Below are positions 1 to 9,422 of a stretch of DNA of 39,532 nucleotides, one piece after another. The notes beneath the pieces are model-generated. The model was not told the DNA's origin and did not search any database. It saw only the letters and a program-made list of their open reading frames with translations. Made by a program: the position numbers and the translations under genes. How positions within the stretch are numbered: position 1 is the stretch's first letter; each line of letters opens with the position of its first letter. Source of the stretch: Rhodospirillales bacterium (lineage in GTDB: Bacteria > Pseudomonadota > Alphaproteobacteria > ATCC43930 > CGMCC-115725); contig JAQGID010000335.1 in the NCBI GenBank assembly GCA_028291405.1, positions 1 to 39,532 on the forward strand. Direction: 5' to 3'.

Positions 1-248
1 GCGTCAATCACGAGCCCGGCCGGCCGCGCAAGCTCCTCGTGCATCACAAGGAGATGAACAAGCTGCTCGGCGCCATCAAGCGCGACGGCATGACGATCGT
101 CCCGCTCGGCCTCTACTTCAACGAGCGCGGCATCGCCAAATGCGAGCTCGGGCTCGCCAAGGGCAAGAAGAAGGCCGACAAGCGCGAGGCGGAGAAGACC
201 CGCGATTGGCAGCGCGACAAGGCGCGGCTGATGCGCGAACGGGGATAG
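1..248 (+). CDS. smpB: SsrA-binding protein SmpB, 3' part (5' end outside window)
   Basis: SmpB binds tmRNA and delivers it to stalled ribosomes for trans-translation. Only the C-terminal ~81 residues are present; the first complete codon begins at base 3. The frame reads [11 protein letters not shown], then [21 protein letters not shown], which is the central beta-barrel segment of the family. It ends with the basic [10 protein letters not shown]...[14 protein letters not shown] tail that enters the decoding centre and is disordered when free. The stop is TAG at 246-248. The gene converges on the uracil-DNA glycosylase gene 37 bp away, and a short GGCGGC/GCCGCC inverted repeat (257-281) lies in the gap. 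Identification is firm despite the missing N-terminus. Confidence 0.95.
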   Translation, partial: VNHEPGRPRKLLVHHKEMNKLLGAIKRDGMTIVPLGLYFNERGIAKCELGLAKGKKKADKREAEKTRDWQRDKARLMRERG

Positions 249-285
249 TGCAGGCCGGCGGCATTGTCGGCATTAGCCGCCCGCG

Positions 286-960
286 CTAGGCGCCGGCGTC
301 GAGACTGCGCCTGACCTCGGCGAAGACCGATCGGAACATCGCCGTCGTCAGTTTTCCGGTATTCGTATTGTACCGCGAGCAGTGATAGCTGTCGGTCAGC
401 GTCAGCGCCTGGTCGGGCAGCGCGTGGACCGCGCCATGCGCGAAAGCGAAACGTGACCGCACCTTCCCAAGCGCTGAGAGCACCGTGCCGTGCGCCGTGC
501 CGCCGAGCGCGACGATCTGGCGCAGATTCGGCATGGTGGCGATCTCCGCGGCGAGAAACGGACGGCAGGCAGCGATCTCGGACGTCTCGGGCTTGTTCTC
601 CGGCGGGACACAGCGGACGCCGTTCGTGATGCGGCAATCGACGAGACGCAAGCCGTCGTCCGGACGGGCGCCGTATTCGCCGATGGCGAAGCCGTAATCC
701 AGCAACGTCGCGTAAAGGAGGTCGCCGGCATAGTCGCCGGTGAAGGGGCGGCCGGTGCGGTTGGCGCCGCGCAGCCCGGGGGCGAGGCCGACGACCAGCA
801 GCCGCGCCTCGAGCGCGCCGAACGCCGGCACCGGCGCGTTGTGCCAGTCCGGAAAGGCGTCGCGCTGACGCTCGCGAAAGGCGACGAGGCGCGGGCAGAA
901 CGGGCAGTCACGCGTCGGCCCGGCGTCCGGGACCGCATCGACCGCCGGCACGCCGCTCAA
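286..960 (-). CDS. Family 5 (UDGb-type) uracil-DNA glycosylase, Fe-S cluster
   Basis: Removes uracil (and in this family also hypoxanthine or oxidised bases) from DNA as the first step of base excision repair. The protein is 224 aa. It has the four cysteines expected to hold a 4Fe-4S cluster (C19, C22, C117, C132). The active-site motif GLAPGLRGANRTGRPFTGD lies around residues 58-76, and the family hallmark HCSRYNTNTG is near the C-terminus. The GLAPG motif distinguishes UDGb from family 4 (GEAPG). The start is TTG at 960, which overlaps the stop of the upstream NYN gene as TTGA, so the two are probably translationally coupled. Confidence 0.93.
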   Translation of the reverse strand: MSGVPAVDAVPDAGPTRDCPFCPRLVAFRERQRDAFPDWHNAPVPAFGALEARLLVVGLAPGLRGANRTGRPFTGDYAGDLLYATLLDYGFAIGEYGARPDDGLRLVDCRITNGVRCVPPENKPETSEIAACRPFLAAEIATMPNLRQIVALGGTAHGTVLSALGKVRSRFAFAHGAVHALPDQALTLTDSYHCSRYNTNTGKLTTAMFRSVFAEVRRSLDAGA

Positions 961-1538
961 GCGTCGGCGAGCGCCTGCGACGTGCGCGGGCTGCCGTCGT
1001 CGCGGTTGTGATGGACGCGCATGACGCTCTGTGCCAGATCCTGCAGCTCGACGAAGACGTCCGCTTGCCGCCGCAGTTCGTCGGCGACCATCGGCGGCGA
1101 GGAGCGTACGGTGGAGACGACGGTGACGCGGACGCCTTTGCGCTGCACCGCCTCGACGAGGCGCCGGAAGTCGCCGTCGCCGGAGAACAGCACGATATGA
1201 TCGAGGTATTGCGCCATCTCCATGACGTCGATGGCGAGCTCGATGTCCATGTTGCCCTTGATCTTGCGGCGGCCGGTCGCGTCGGTGAACTCCTTGGTCG
1301 GCTTTGTCACCATCGTGTAGCCGTTGTAGTCGAGCCAGTCGACAAGCGGCCGGATCGGCGAGTATTCCTGGTCATCCAGCAGGGCAGTGTAGTAGAAGGC
1401 GCGGATCAGCCGCCCTTTGGTCCCGAACAATTCAAGTAGACGCTTGTAATCGATATCGAAGCCCAGGGCTCGCGCCGCCGCATAAAGATTCGAACCATCA
1501 ATGAACAAAGCAATTCTCTCTTCCGGATAAAATAACAT
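957..1538 (-). CDS. NYN/LabA-type (DUF88) nuclease-domain protein
   Basis: NYN domains are PIN-like Mg-dependent RNases. The 193-aa protein starts MLFYPEERIALFIDGSNLY, with D14 as the first metal-binding acid. It continues with NMDIELAIDVMEMA and LFSGDGDFRRL, which supply the other acidic residues. I chose ATG 1538 because GGAG sits about 8 nt upstream and because the conserved domain begins directly there. The frame stays open far upstream, but that extension has no family resemblance and would run into folK. It is head of a two-gene unit with the UDG gene (TTGA overlap) and divergent from folK. The physiological substrate is unknown. Confidence 0.88.
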   Translation of the reverse strand: MLFYPEERIALFIDGSNLYAAARALGFDIDYKRLLELFGTKGRLIRAFYYTALLDDQEYSPIRPLVDWLDYNGYTMVTKPTKEFTDATGRRKIKGNMDIELAIDVMEMAQYLDHIVLFSGDGDFRRLVEAVQRKGVRVTVVSTVRSSPPMVADELRRQADVFVELQDLAQSVMRVHHNRDDGSPRTSQALADA

Positions 1539-1662
1539 CAAATGCACTCCGAAATATGGCAGGAGATCGATGAAATGGCTGGCCGAAAACTCTTTTGCAA
1601 CGTTTATGTCGTAATCGTCAAGTTCGAGAAGCAAGGCGAATGACGAGGGAAGCCGCGCGGCA

Positions 1663-2166
1663 ATGAGCCAGTCACCGATCCTGATCGGGCTCGGCGGCAA
1701 TTTGCCGAGCCCGCGCTTCGGCGCGCCCGTGACGACGCTGACCGCCGCGATCGCCCGCCTGAAGGAGCTCGGCGTCCGCGTCGTGGCGCGCTCGCGCTGG
1801 TATGAATCCTCGCCGGTGCCGGTCTCGGACCAGCCGAATTTCGTCAACGCGGTGATTGCCGTCGCGACCGCGCTGGACGCGGCGGCGCTGCTCGCCCTGT
1901 TGCATCGCGTCGAGGTCGAGTTCGGCCGGGTTCGCGGCGTCCGCAACGCGGCGAGGATCCTCGATCTCGATCTGCTCTCTTATCGCAACATCGTGAACCA
2001 CGACGGTGTGCCGCAGCTGCCGCATCCGGCGATGCATCTGCGCGCCTTCGTGCTGCTGCCGCTGCGCGAGATCGCGCCGCGCTGGGTCCATCCCTGGCTC
2101 GGCAAGAGCGTCGACGAGCTGATCGCGGAGCTGCCGCCGGGGCAGGACGCCCGTCCGCGCGGCTGA
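1663..2166 (+). CDS. folK: 2-amino-4-hydroxy-6-hydroxymethyldihydropteridine pyrophosphokinase (HPPK)
   Basis: Transfers pyrophosphate from ATP to 6-hydroxymethyl-dihydropterin in folate synthesis. The 167-aa protein has the N-terminal GLGGNLPSP motif (usual GSNLG type), the SRWYESSPVPVSDQPNFVN segment, the Mg-binding RILDLDLLSY (family R-x-x-DLDLL) and PHPAMHLRAFVLLPL near the C-terminus. The length is normal for HPPK. No folB or folP is adjacent, so the gene is separate from the usual folate cluster. The Shine-Dalgarno sequence is weak (GAGGGA, about 13 nt upstream). The 124-bp interval 1539-1662 to the divergent NYN gene is relatively AT-rich and must hold both promoters, but I cannot assign clear boxes. 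Confidence 0.95.
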   Translation: MSQSPILIGLGGNLPSPRFGAPVTTLTAAIARLKELGVRVVARSRWYESSPVPVSDQPNFVNAVIAVATALDAAALLALLHRVEVEFGRVRGVRNAARILDLDLLSYRNIVNHDGVPQLPHPAMHLRAFVLLPLREIAPRWVHPWLGKSVDELIAELPPGQDARPRG

Positions 2167-2221
2167 CGCGCGGAGGCTGAGCTGGGTTGCGCCGGACACG
2201 GGCCCGCTCGACGCAGCATTG

Positions 2222-2250
2222 TTGCGGTGCGGGCACCGCGCACTTATATT
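2222..2250 (+). promoter_or_regulatory. Candidate sigma70-type promoter of rpoZ
   Basis: TTGCGG at 2222-2227 and TATATT at 2245-2250 are separated by 17 bp. The -10 box matches 5 of 6 consensus bases, but the -35 only 3 of 6. A start near 2257 would give a leader of about 26 nt containing AAGGAG (2267-2272), 10 nt before the rpoZ ATG. The box lies in the 116-bp folK-rpoZ gap. Confidence 0.4.
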
Positions 2251-2282
2251 ATGCATAACTGGATGTAAGGAGTGCTGGACGG

Positions 2283-2729
2283 ATGGCCCGCGTCACTGTC
2301 GAAGATTGTATTCTACAGATTCCCAACCGTTTCGAGCTCGTGCTGCTCGCGGCGCAGCGGGCCCGCGACATCGCCGCCGGCGGCGCGTTGACGCTCGATC
2401 GCGACAACGACAAGAATCCGGTGTGCGCGCTGCGTGAGATCGCGGACGTCTCGGTGTCGCTCGACGGGCTGCAGAACGCCCTGATCAAGGGCATGCAGAA
2501 GCACGTCGAGATCGACGAGCCCGAAGAAGACCGCGAATTCGCGCCCGAGGGCACGTGGCCGACCGATCTCACGACCGCCGGCATGAGCATCGAGGGCGAG
2601 GACGGCGCCCCCGTCGAGGACGAGTTGCAGGAAGAGGCGCTCTTCGCCGAAGACGAGGAGGTCGCGATCGACGAGGCGGCGGCCGATCTCGGCGATTTGC
2701 CCGATGAGGCCGTCGACGAAGAGCCCTAG
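2283..2729 (+). CDS. rpoZ: RNA polymerase omega subunit
   Basis: Omega folds around the beta' C-terminus, aids RNA polymerase assembly and is part of one ppGpp-binding site. The alphaproteobacterial signature [26 protein letters not shown] and [16 protein letters not shown] fills residues 1-60. Beyond about residue 80 the protein is a strongly acidic, low-complexity tail (many Glu/Asp), giving 148 aa against about 90 for E. coli omega. Long acidic tails are usual in alphaproteobacteria, although this one is at the long end. It lies 72 bp upstream of rel, the usual pairing of omega with the ppGpp enzyme. Confidence 0.97.
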   Translation: MARVTVEDCILQIPNRFELVLLAAQRARDIAAGGALTLDRDNDKNPVCALREIADVSVSLDGLQNALIKGMQKHVEIDEPEEDREFAPEGTWPTDLTTAGMSIEGEDGAPVEDELQEEALFAEDEEVAIDEAAADLGDLPDEAVDEEP

Positions 2730-2801
2730 TCCGATGATGACCGGCGGCGGCCGCGTCTCACGGCGCGCCGCCGGATCCGGTGCGACGCGGGCGCGCCTGC
2801 C

Positions 2802-4940
2802 ATGATGCGCCAATTCGAGCTGGTCGAGCGGGTCAAATCCTACGACCCGTCGGCCAATGAAGATGCTCTGAACCGCGCCTATGTATTCTCGATGAAGGCG
2901 CACGGATCTCAGAAACGCGCCTCCGGCGACCCGTATTTCTCGCATCCCGTCGAGGTCGCCGGCCTGCTCTCGCAGATGAAGCTCGACTCGGCCTCGATCA
3001 TCACCGGGCTGCTGCACGATACCGTCGAGGATACGGTGGCGACGCTCGATGACATCGAGCGCAGCTTCGGCCCCGACATCGCCAAGCTCGTCGACGGCGT
3101 CACAAAGCTCTCGCGCATCGAGCTGCAATCCGATCAGACCAAGCAGGCCGAGAACTTCCGCAAGCTCGTGCTCGCGATGTCCGAGGACATCCGCGTCCTG
3201 CTCGTCAAGCTCGCCGACCGGCTGCACAACATGCAGACGCTCCACTATATCAAGAGCGAGGAAAAGCGCCGGCGCGTCGCACGCGAGACGATGGACATCT
3301 ACGCGCCGCTCGCGGAGCGCATCGGCATGCATCGCATGAAGGACGAGCTCGAGGATCTGGCCTTCGCCGAGCTCTATCCGGATGCGCGGCAGAGCCTCAA
3401 GACGCGGCTCGCCTTCCTGCGGGAGAAGGGCGGCGATCTCGTCGCCCGCATCATCGCGACGTTGGGCGAGACGCTGACGGCGGGCGGCCTGCCGAACGCC
3501 ACCGTCTCCGGCCGCGAGAAGAGCCCCTACGCGATCTGGCGCAAGATGCAGCGCAAGAACGTCGGCTTCGAGCAGCTCTCGGACATCATGGCGATCCGCA
3601 TCACCGTCGAGACGGTCGAGGAGTGCTACCACGCGCTCGGCATCCTCCACAGCGCTTACCCCGTCGTGCCCGGGCGCTTCAAGGACTACATCTCGACGCC
3701 GAAGCCGAACAATTACCGCTCGCTCCATACCGGCGTCATCGGCCCGGAGAGGCAGCGCATCGAGGTGCAGATCCGCACCAAGGAGATGCACGAGGTCGCC
3801 GAGCTCGGCGTCGCGGCGCATTGGACCTACAAGCAGGGCAGGCCGAAGACCGAGGGCAAGCAATACCGCTGGCTGCGCGAGCTGCTCGACATCCTCGAGC
3901 ATGCCTCGGGGCCGGAGGAGTTCCTCGAGCACACCAAGCTCGAGATGTTCCAGGACCAGGTGTTCTGCTTCACGCCGAAGGGCGATCTGATCGCCCTGCC
4001 GCGCGGCGCGACGCCCGTCGATTTCGCCTACGCCGTCCACTCACAGATCGGCGACACCTGCGTCGGCGCCAAGATCAACGGCCGCCTGGCGCCGCTGCGT
4101 ACGCAGCTGTCGAATGGCGACCAGGTCGACATCGTCACCTCGAAGGCGCAGACGCCGTCGCCGACCTGGGAGCGCTTCGTCGTCACCGGCAAGGCGCGTG
4201 CCCGCATCCGTCGCTTCGTGCGGACGCAGCAGCGCGAGCAGTACCACGATCTCGGAAAAGCGATCCTCCAGAAGGCGTTCCGCCACGATGGCCAGGACCT
4301 CGTCGAGAAACAGCTCGAAGGCGTGCTGCAATCCTTCGGCTGCAGCTCGGTCGACGATCTTTTCGTCATGGTCGGCGAGGGGCTGACGACGGGGCGCGAG
4401 GTCGTGCATGCGATCTTCCCGCCGAAGGCCGATGCCAAATCCGGCAAGGTCGTGCCGCTGCGCACCCGCAAAGGCAAGGCCTCGGAGAACGCAGTCCCGA
4501 TCCGCGGCCTGATCCCCGGCATGGCGCTGCATTTTGCCGGCTGCTGCCACCCGCTGCCGGGCGACCGCATCGTCGGCATCGTCACCACCGGCAAGGGCGT
4601 CACGATCCACACGATCGATTGCGAGACGCTGGAGAGCTTCGCCGATACGCCGGAACGCTGGCTCGACGTCTCCTGGAAGGACGAGGGCGACGGCGAGCAT
4701 GCCAATGTCGGCCGCATCCACGTGACGCTCGGCAACGAGCCCGGGAGTCTCGGCAGCCTGACCACCGTTATCGGCAAGAACGGCGGCAACATCAGCAATC
4801 TCAAGATCACAAACCGCTCGCTCGATTTCTTCGAGATCCTCGTCGACATCGAGGTCGAGAGCGTGCGGCACCTGACGACCATCATCGCCGCGCTGCGGGC
4901 GACGCCGGTGATCAACTCGGTCGACCGGGCGCGCGGCTGA
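2802..4940 (+). CDS. rel: Bifunctional (p)ppGpp synthetase/hydrolase (Rel/SpoT type)
   Basis: The single long RSH enzyme makes and degrades (p)ppGpp in the stringent response. The 712-aa protein has an N-terminal HD hydrolase domain (H48, H72-D73 in [10 protein letters not shown], then KLADRLHNM), so hydrolysis should be intact. Next come the synthetase domain ([44 protein letters not shown]), a TGS domain from about residue 384 ([24 protein letters not shown]), a Zn-finger/helical part with CCHPLPGD, and a C-terminal ACT domain ([20 protein letters not shown]). Two ATG codons (2802, 2805) are tandem; either may start. Likely co-transcribed with rpoZ and pdxJ. Confidence 0.96.
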   Translation: MMRQFELVERVKSYDPSANEDALNRAYVFSMKAHGSQKRASGDPYFSHPVEVAGLLSQMKLDSASIITGLLHDTVEDTVATLDDIERSFGPDIAKLVDGVTKLSRIELQSDQTKQAENFRKLVLAMSEDIRVLLVKLADRLHNMQTLHYIKSEEKRRRVARETMDIYAPLAERIGMHRMKDELEDLAFAELYPDARQSLKTRLAFLREKGGDLVARIIATLGETLTAGGLPNATVSGREKSPYAIWRKMQRKNVGFEQLSDIMAIRITVETVEECYHALGILHSAYPVVPGRFKDYISTPKPNNYRSLHTGVIGPERQRIEVQIRTKEMHEVAELGVAAHWTYKQGRPKTEGKQYRWLRELLDILEHASGPEEFLEHTKLEMFQDQVFCFTPKGDLIALPRGATPVDFAYAVHSQIGDTCVGAKINGRLAPLRTQLSNGDQVDIVTSKAQTPSPTWERFVVTGKARARIRRFVRTQQREQYHDLGKAILQKAFRHDGQDLVEKQLEGVLQSFGCSSVDDLFVMVGEGLTTGREVVHAIFPPKADAKSGKVVPLRTRKGKASENAVPIRGLIPGMALHFAGCCHPLPGDRIVGIVTTGKGVTIHTIDCETLESFADTPERWLDVSWKDEGDGEHANVGRIHVTLGNEPGSLGSLTTVIGKNGGNISNLKITNRSLDFFEILVDIEVESVRHLTTIIAALRATPVINSVDRARG

Positions 4941-4959
4941 CCGGCGAAAGGACCAAGCC

Positions 4960-5712
4960 ATGAGCATGTCCCGCCGGTTGCGTCTCGGGGTCAACATCGA
5001 TCACGTCGCGACGATCCGCAACGCTCGCGGCGGGACGCATCCCGATCCGGTGCGCGCCGCGCTGCTCGCCGCCGCGGCCGGCGCCGACGGCATCACGGCG
5101 CATCTCCGCGAGGACCGCCGCCACATCTCCGACGACGACATCGCCCGGCTGTCGCACGAAATCGTGCTGCCGCTCAACCTTGAGATGGCGGCGACGGCGG
5201 AAATGCTGGCGATCGCCGTCAGGCATCGGCCGCATGCCGCCTGCATCGTCCCGGAAAAGCGCGAGGAGGTCACGACCGAAGGCGGACTCGATGTCCGGCG
5301 CGGCGCCGACCGTCTGGCGCCGACGGTCGCGGCGCTGCAGGACGCCGGCATCCGCGTCTCGCTCTTCATCGAGCCCAATCCCGAGGATCTCGACGCCGCG
5401 AAGGGGCTCGGCGCCCCGGTGGTCGAGCTCCACACCGGCGCCTTCTGCGAGGCATGGGGCAGGGATTCGGCCGGCGAGGACGCGCAGCGCGAGTTGCGGC
5501 GCCTGCAAGACGCCGCCGCCCATGCCGCGGCGCTAGGCCTCGAATGCCATGCCGGCCACGGCATCGGCTTCGACACCGTCGCGCCGGTCGCGGCGATCCC
5601 CACGATCGTCGAGCTCAATATCGGGCATTTTCTCGTCGGGGAGGCAATCTTCGTCGGCTTCGAAGCGGCGATCTGGCGGATGCGCGCGCTGATGGACCGG
5701 GCGTCGGCATGA
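4960..5712 (+). CDS. pdxJ: Pyridoxine 5'-phosphate synthase
   Basis: Condenses 1-deoxy-xylulose 5-phosphate with 3-amino-2-oxopropyl phosphate, the last ring-forming step of the DXP-dependent vitamin B6 pathway. The 250-aa protein has [17 protein letters not shown] at the N-terminus, [12 protein letters not shown] with the catalytic His/Arg region, [21 protein letters not shown] and the C-terminal [11 protein letters not shown]...[14 protein letters not shown] phosphate-binding part. Its length and all key motifs are those of the family. AAAGGA at 4947-4952 lies 7 nt before the ATG. It follows rel by 19 bp and overlaps acpS by ATGA, so all three are probably one operon. Confidence 0.97.
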   Translation: MSMSRRLRLGVNIDHVATIRNARGGTHPDPVRAALLAAAAGADGITAHLREDRRHISDDDIARLSHEIVLPLNLEMAATAEMLAIAVRHRPHAACIVPEKREEVTTEGGLDVRRGADRLAPTVAALQDAGIRVSLFIEPNPEDLDAAKGLGAPVVELHTGAFCEAWGRDSAGEDAQRELRRLQDAAAHAAALGLECHAGHGIGFDTVAPVAAIPTIVELNIGHFLVGEAIFVGFEAAIWRMRALMDRASA

Positions 5713-6128
5713 TCCTCGGCCTCGGCAGCGATCTCATCGACATCCGCCGCGTCGAGCGGACGATCGAGCGCTATGGCGAGCGGTTCCTCGCCCGCATCTT
5801 TACCGATCTCGAACGGCGCAAATCCGACCGCCGCGCCAATCGCGCCGCCAGCTACGCCAAGCGCTACGCTGCGAAAGAGGCCTGCGCCAAGGCGCTCGGC
5901 ACCGGCTTCCGCGACGGCGTCTTCTGGCGGGATCTCGGCGTCGTCAACTTGCCGTCCGGCCGCCCAACCTTGGTGCTGACCGGCGGCGCGCTGGCGCGGC
6001 TGCGCGCCATGACGCCGCCCGGGATGGAGGTGCAGATCGAGCTGACCATCACCGACGAGCCGCCGATGGCGCAGGCTCTCGTCATCATTACTGCCGAGCC
6101 GCGCGCTGCGGCGCCGCAAACACCCTGA
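5709..6128 (+). CDS. acpS: Holo-[acyl-carrier-protein] synthase
   Basis: Transfers 4'-phosphopantetheine from CoA to the serine of apo-ACP, activating fatty acid synthesis. The 139-aa protein begins [16 protein letters not shown], with the Mg-binding Asp of the G-x-D motif. It carries FAAKEA-like [15 protein letters not shown] at about residues 54-68. ATG 5709 overlaps the pdxJ stop (ATGA), the typical pdxJ-acpS coupling. A 101-bp gap follows before lepB. That gap contains two CTTCATCG copies but no convincing promoter, so transcription may or may not continue into lepB. Confidence 0.96.
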   Translation: MILGLGSDLIDIRRVERTIERYGERFLARIFTDLERRKSDRRANRAASYAKRYAAKEACAKALGTGFRDGVFWRDLGVVNLPSGRPTLVLTGGALARLRAMTPPGMEVQIELTITDEPPMAQALVIITAEPRAAAPQTP

Positions 6129-6229
6129 CCCGGTGTGTACGCAACTTCACTTGACTTCATCGGGCCGGAGGGGCTTCATCGCCTGCATACTGGGCAATTT
6201 CTTCGACTTTATTTAGAAAGATCAAGAGC

Positions 6230-6985
6230 TTGGCGGACATTTCGATGAAATCGAAGCACGCCGGCGGGATCGTCGAGACGGTGCGGACGGTCGTTTATGC
6301 CATCCTTATCGCGCTCTTCGTGCGCACGGTCGCTTACGAGCCCTTCAACATCCCCTCGGGCTCGATGATCCCGACGCTGCTGATCGGCGACTATCTCTTC
6401 GTCTCGAAATTCTCCTACGGCTATAGTCGCTACTCGCTACCGCTTGGCCTGCCGCTCTTCTCCGGCCGCATATTCGCCTCTCCGGCACAGCGCGGCGACG
6501 TCGCCGTCTTCAAGCTGCCGCGCGACAACTCGACCGACTACATCAAGCGCGTAATCGGCGTGCCGGGGGACCGCATCCAGATGAAGTCGGGCCGGCTCTA
6601 TATCAACGACGAGCTCGTCAAGCGCGAGCGCATCGAGGATTACGTCGAGCGTGAAGGCTCTTACGCGGTGCGCCGGTTCCAGTACATGGAGACGCTGCCG
6701 AACGGCGTGCGGCACCGCATCATCGAGATCAGCGACGACGGGCCGCTCGACAACACGCCGGTCTTCACCGTGCCGCCCGGCCATTACTTCATGATGGGCG
6801 ACAACCGCGATAACTCCTCGGACAGCCGCGACCCCAACGGTGGCGTCGGCTATGTTCCGGCCGAGAATCTGGTCGGCCGGGCCGAGTTCCTGTTCTTCTC
6901 GACCGATGGCTCGGCGCATTTCTGGGAAATCTGGAAATGGCCCTTCGCGATACGCTATGGACGGCCGTTCGAAGGCATCCAATAG
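6230..6985 (+). CDS. lepB: Signal peptidase I
   Basis: Membrane serine protease that removes signal peptides from exported proteins. The 251-aa protein has one N-terminal membrane segment (about residues 17-36) followed by box B (PSGSM, nucleophile S45 counted from the TTG), box D with the catalytic lysine (DYIKRVIGVPGDRI, K106) and box E (GDNRDNSSDSR). All catalytic residues are present. The start is unsure: TTG 6230 has AAGAG just upstream, while ATG 6245 (five codons later) also fits. It abuts rnc directly, and lepB-rnc-era is the standard order. Confidence 0.96.
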   Translation: MADISMKSKHAGGIVETVRTVVYAILIALFVRTVAYEPFNIPSGSMIPTLLIGDYLFVSKFSYGYSRYSLPLGLPLFSGRIFASPAQRGDVAVFKLPRDNSTDYIKRVIGVPGDRIQMKSGRLYINDELVKRERIEDYVEREGSYAVRRFQYMETLPNGVRHRIIEISDDGPLDNTPVFTVPPGHYFMMGDNRDNSSDSRDPNGGVGYVPAENLVGRAEFLFFSTDGSAHFWEIWKWPFAIRYGRPFEGIQ

Positions 6986-7702
6986 GTGAATGAGGCGGTT
7001 GCGGCGACGGAAGATCTCTCGGCGACGCTTGGGCACGAATTTGCGCAGCCCGCGCTGCTGATCGAAGCGCTGACCCATGCCAGCGCCCTCGGGCGTCGGT
7101 CGCACCGTGCGCCGGCGAAGCTCCGCGGCTACGAGCGGCTCGAGTTCCTCGGCGATCGCGTCCTCGGCCTGGTCGTCGCCGAGTTGCTGTGGCGCCGCTT
7201 TCCGGACGAGGCCGAGGGACCGCTGACGCGCCGCCATACCCAGCTCGTCCGCCGCGAGACCCTGACCGAGGTGGCGCGGGAGATCGACCTTGCGCGGCAT
7301 GTGATCCTCTCGTCGGGCGAGCAGGCCGCGCGGACCGCCGAGGGCGGCGGCATTCTCGCCGACGTCTGCGAAGCGGTCATCGCGGCGCTCTATCTCGACG
7401 GCGGGCTGCCGGCGGCGGCGCGCTTCATCGAGCGCCATTGGGCGCCGCGGATCGAGGCCGCGTCGAGTCCGCCGCGCGATCCGAAGACCGCGCTCCAGGA
7501 ATGGGCGCAGGGGCGAGGCCTCGGCTTGCCGCTCTACGAGACGATCAAGACCGAGGGTCCGCCGCACGAGCGGCACTTTACCGTGCGCGTGTCCGTCACC
7601 ACTCTTTCCCCACAGACTGCGACCGGCACGTCGAAGCGCGCGGCGGAGATCGCCGCTGCCGCCGCATTGCTAGCGCAGATCGCGCCCGAAGGCACCAGAT
7701 GA
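6986..7702 (+). CDS. rnc: Ribonuclease III
   Basis: Cleaves double-stranded RNA in rRNA maturation and mRNA control. The 238-aa protein has the RNase III signature YERLEFLGDRVLGLVVAE at about residues 48-65, the second acidic motif DVCEAVIAALYLDGG, and a C-terminal dsRNA-binding domain (KTALQEWAQGRGLGLPLYE...AAEIAAAAALLAQI). The GTG start directly follows the lepB TAG (6983-6985), so translation is probably coupled. The stop overlaps era as ATGA. Catalytic Glu and Asp residues are all present, so it should be active. Confidence 0.96.
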   Translation: MNEAVAATEDLSATLGHEFAQPALLIEALTHASALGRRSHRAPAKLRGYERLEFLGDRVLGLVVAELLWRRFPDEAEGPLTRRHTQLVRRETLTEVAREIDLARHVILSSGEQAARTAEGGGILADVCEAVIAALYLDGGLPAAARFIERHWAPRIEAASSPPRDPKTALQEWAQGRGLGLPLYETIKTEGPPHERHFTVRVSVTTLSPQTATGTSKRAAEIAAAAALLAQIAPEGTR

Positions 7703-8634
7703 CCGAGACCGAAAACACGCCGACACCGGAACAGGCGAGCCCCGAACGGCGCTGCGGCTTCGTCGCCCTCGTCGGCGCCCCCAATGCCGGCAAGTCGACC
7801 CTCATCAACAAGCTGGTCGGCGCCAAGGTCGCGATCGTCTCGCCCAAGGTCCAGACGACGCGCAGCCGGACACTCGGTCTCGCGATTGCCAGCGCCTCGC
7901 AGATCATCTTCGTCGACACGCCCGGCATCTTCACGCCGCGCAAGCGGCTTGAGCGCTCGATGGTGAAGGCCGCCTGGGCCGGGGCGCATGACGCCGACGT
8001 CGTCGTCCTGCTGGTCGACGTGGAGCGCGGCATCGACCGCGACACCCGCCAGATCATCGATGGGCTGAAGGCGGCGGGACGGCGCGCGGTCCTCGCGCTC
8101 AACAAGATCGACCTCGTCAAGCGCGACTCGCTGCTGGCTCTCGCCGAGACCCTGGCCAAGGAGGGCATCTTCGACCCCGTCTTCATGATCTCCGGCCTCA
8201 GCGGCAGCGGCGTCGCCGATCTTATGGATTACCTCGCGCGATCGATCCCGGCGGGCCCCTGGCTCTATCCCGAGGACGAGATCTCCGACATGCCGGAGCG
8301 GCTGCTGGCGTCGGAGGTGACGCGCGAGCAGGTGTTCCTGCAGCTCCACGATGAGCTGCCCTATGCCTCGACGGTCGAGACCGAAGCCTGGGAGGAGTTC
8401 AAGGACGGCAGCGTCAAGATCAGCGCCACCATCTATGTCCAGCGCGACAGCCAGAAGGCGATCATCCTCGGCGAGGGCGGCAAGCAGATCAAGCGCATCG
8501 GCGCCCGCGCCCGCGCCGAGCTGGAAAAGCTGATGGACCGGCGGGTCCATCTGTTCCTCTTCGTCAAGGTACGCGAGAACTGGACCGAGGACCGCGAACG
8601 CTACGACGCGATGCGGCTGGACTTCGAGGAGTGA
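7699..8634 (+). CDS. era: GTPase Era
   Basis: Ribosome-assembly GTPase that binds the 3' end of 16S rRNA. The 311-aa protein has G1 GAPNAGKS, G2 within the QTTRSRT segment, G3 DTPGIF and G4 NKID in the N-terminal GTPase domain. A C-terminal KH domain follows (AIILGEGGKQIKRIG, then LFLFVKVRENW). An N-terminal extension of about 18 polar residues (TETENTPTPEQ) precedes the G domain. The ATG overlaps the rnc stop (ATGA), and the two are a common coupled pair linking rRNA cleavage to 30S maturation. Confidence 0.97.
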   Translation: MTETENTPTPEQASPERRCGFVALVGAPNAGKSTLINKLVGAKVAIVSPKVQTTRSRTLGLAIASASQIIFVDTPGIFTPRKRLERSMVKAAWAGAHDADVVVLLVDVERGIDRDTRQIIDGLKAAGRRAVLALNKIDLVKRDSLLALAETLAKEGIFDPVFMISGLSGSGVADLMDYLARSIPAGPWLYPEDEISDMPERLLASEVTREQVFLQLHDELPYASTVETEAWEEFKDGSVKISATIYVQRDSQKAIILGEGGKQIKRIGARARAELEKLMDRRVHLFLFVKVRENWTEDRERYDAMRLDFEE

Positions 8635-8646
8635 GAGCCGGCCGCG

Positions 8647-9408
8647 ATGCAATGGGATGACGAGGCTGTCGTCCTTGCCGCGAGGCCGCACGGGGAAACC
8701 TCCCTCATCGTCACGCTGCTTACCCGCAGCCTCGGCCGGCGCGCCGGTCTGATCCGCGGCGGACGCCGCGCCCGCGGCCGCGGCGTCTACGAGATCGGCA
8801 CCCGCGTCGAGGCGCATTGGCAGGCGAGGCTCGCCGAGCACCTCGGCCTGTTGCGCCTCGAGCTGGTGCGGGGCTGCGCCGCCGAGCTGATGGACGATCC
8901 GGCGCGGCTGTCCTGCCTTGCCGCCGCGACAGCGATGGCGGAGGCGACTCTGCCGGAAGGCGAGGCGGCCCCGGAATGCTATGCCGGGCTTCTCGAACTG
9001 ATTGCCGCGCTCGTCGCCGGGCGCGATTGGGCGGCGCGTTACATCACCTGGGAGCTGGCGCTGCTGGCCGAGCTCGGCTTCGGCCTCGATCTCGCGAGCT
9101 GCGCCGTGACCGGCGCCACGAGCGATCTCGCCTATGTCTCGCCGAAATCCGGGCAGGCCGTCTCGCGCGCGGCCGCCGCGCCGTACCGCGACAAGCTGCT
9201 GGCGCTGCCGCGCTTCCTGCTCGATCCCGGCGTCCTGCCGACCATCGCCGAGGTCGCCGACGGGCTGCGCCTCACCGGGTTCTTCCTGGAGCGCCACGTC
9301 TTCGCGCCGTTCGGCCGCCCGTTGCCCGCATCGCGTTCTCGTTTTGTTGACCGCATGGAGCAGATCGCTACAATATCTGGAACCGAATCCGGTCCCCCAA
9401 TCGATTAG
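8647..9408 (+). CDS. recO: DNA repair protein RecO
   Basis: Works with RecF/RecR to load RecA on SSB-coated gaps. The 253-aa protein starts MQWDDEAVVLAARPHGETSLIVTLL, the OB-fold N-terminus of RecO. It carries the GLIRGGRRARGRG loop and the C-terminal helical part with LASCAVTGATSDLAYVSPKSGQAVSR. That region carries a single Cys here, so the four-cysteine zinc knuckle of some RecO proteins is absent, as is usual in alphaproteobacteria. The start is ATG 8647, 12 bp after era. parC follows after 14 bp, which argues for one transcript era-recO-parC. Confidence 0.93.
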   Translation: MQWDDEAVVLAARPHGETSLIVTLLTRSLGRRAGLIRGGRRARGRGVYEIGTRVEAHWQARLAEHLGLLRLELVRGCAAELMDDPARLSCLAAATAMAEATLPEGEAAPECYAGLLELIAALVAGRDWAARYITWELALLAELGFGLDLASCAVTGATSDLAYVSPKSGQAVSRAAAAPYRDKLLALPRFLLDPGVLPTIAEVADGLRLTGFFLERHVFAPFGRPLPASRSRFVDRMEQIATISGTESGPPID

Positions 9409-9422
9409 AAGTATGGAGCGTT

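Noticed and set aside
1539-1946. N-terminal extension of the NYN protein
   Set aside because: The frame is open but would overlap folK; the conserved domain and a good GGAG site both point to ATG 1538.
2313-4040. 575-codon open frame opposite rpoZ and rel
   Set aside because: Runs across two well-defined genes and has only mirrored-codon composition; no ribosome site or motif.
5864-6160. Minus-strand ORF over acpS and the acpS-lepB gap
   Set aside because: Mirror of acpS; no motif and no ribosome site.
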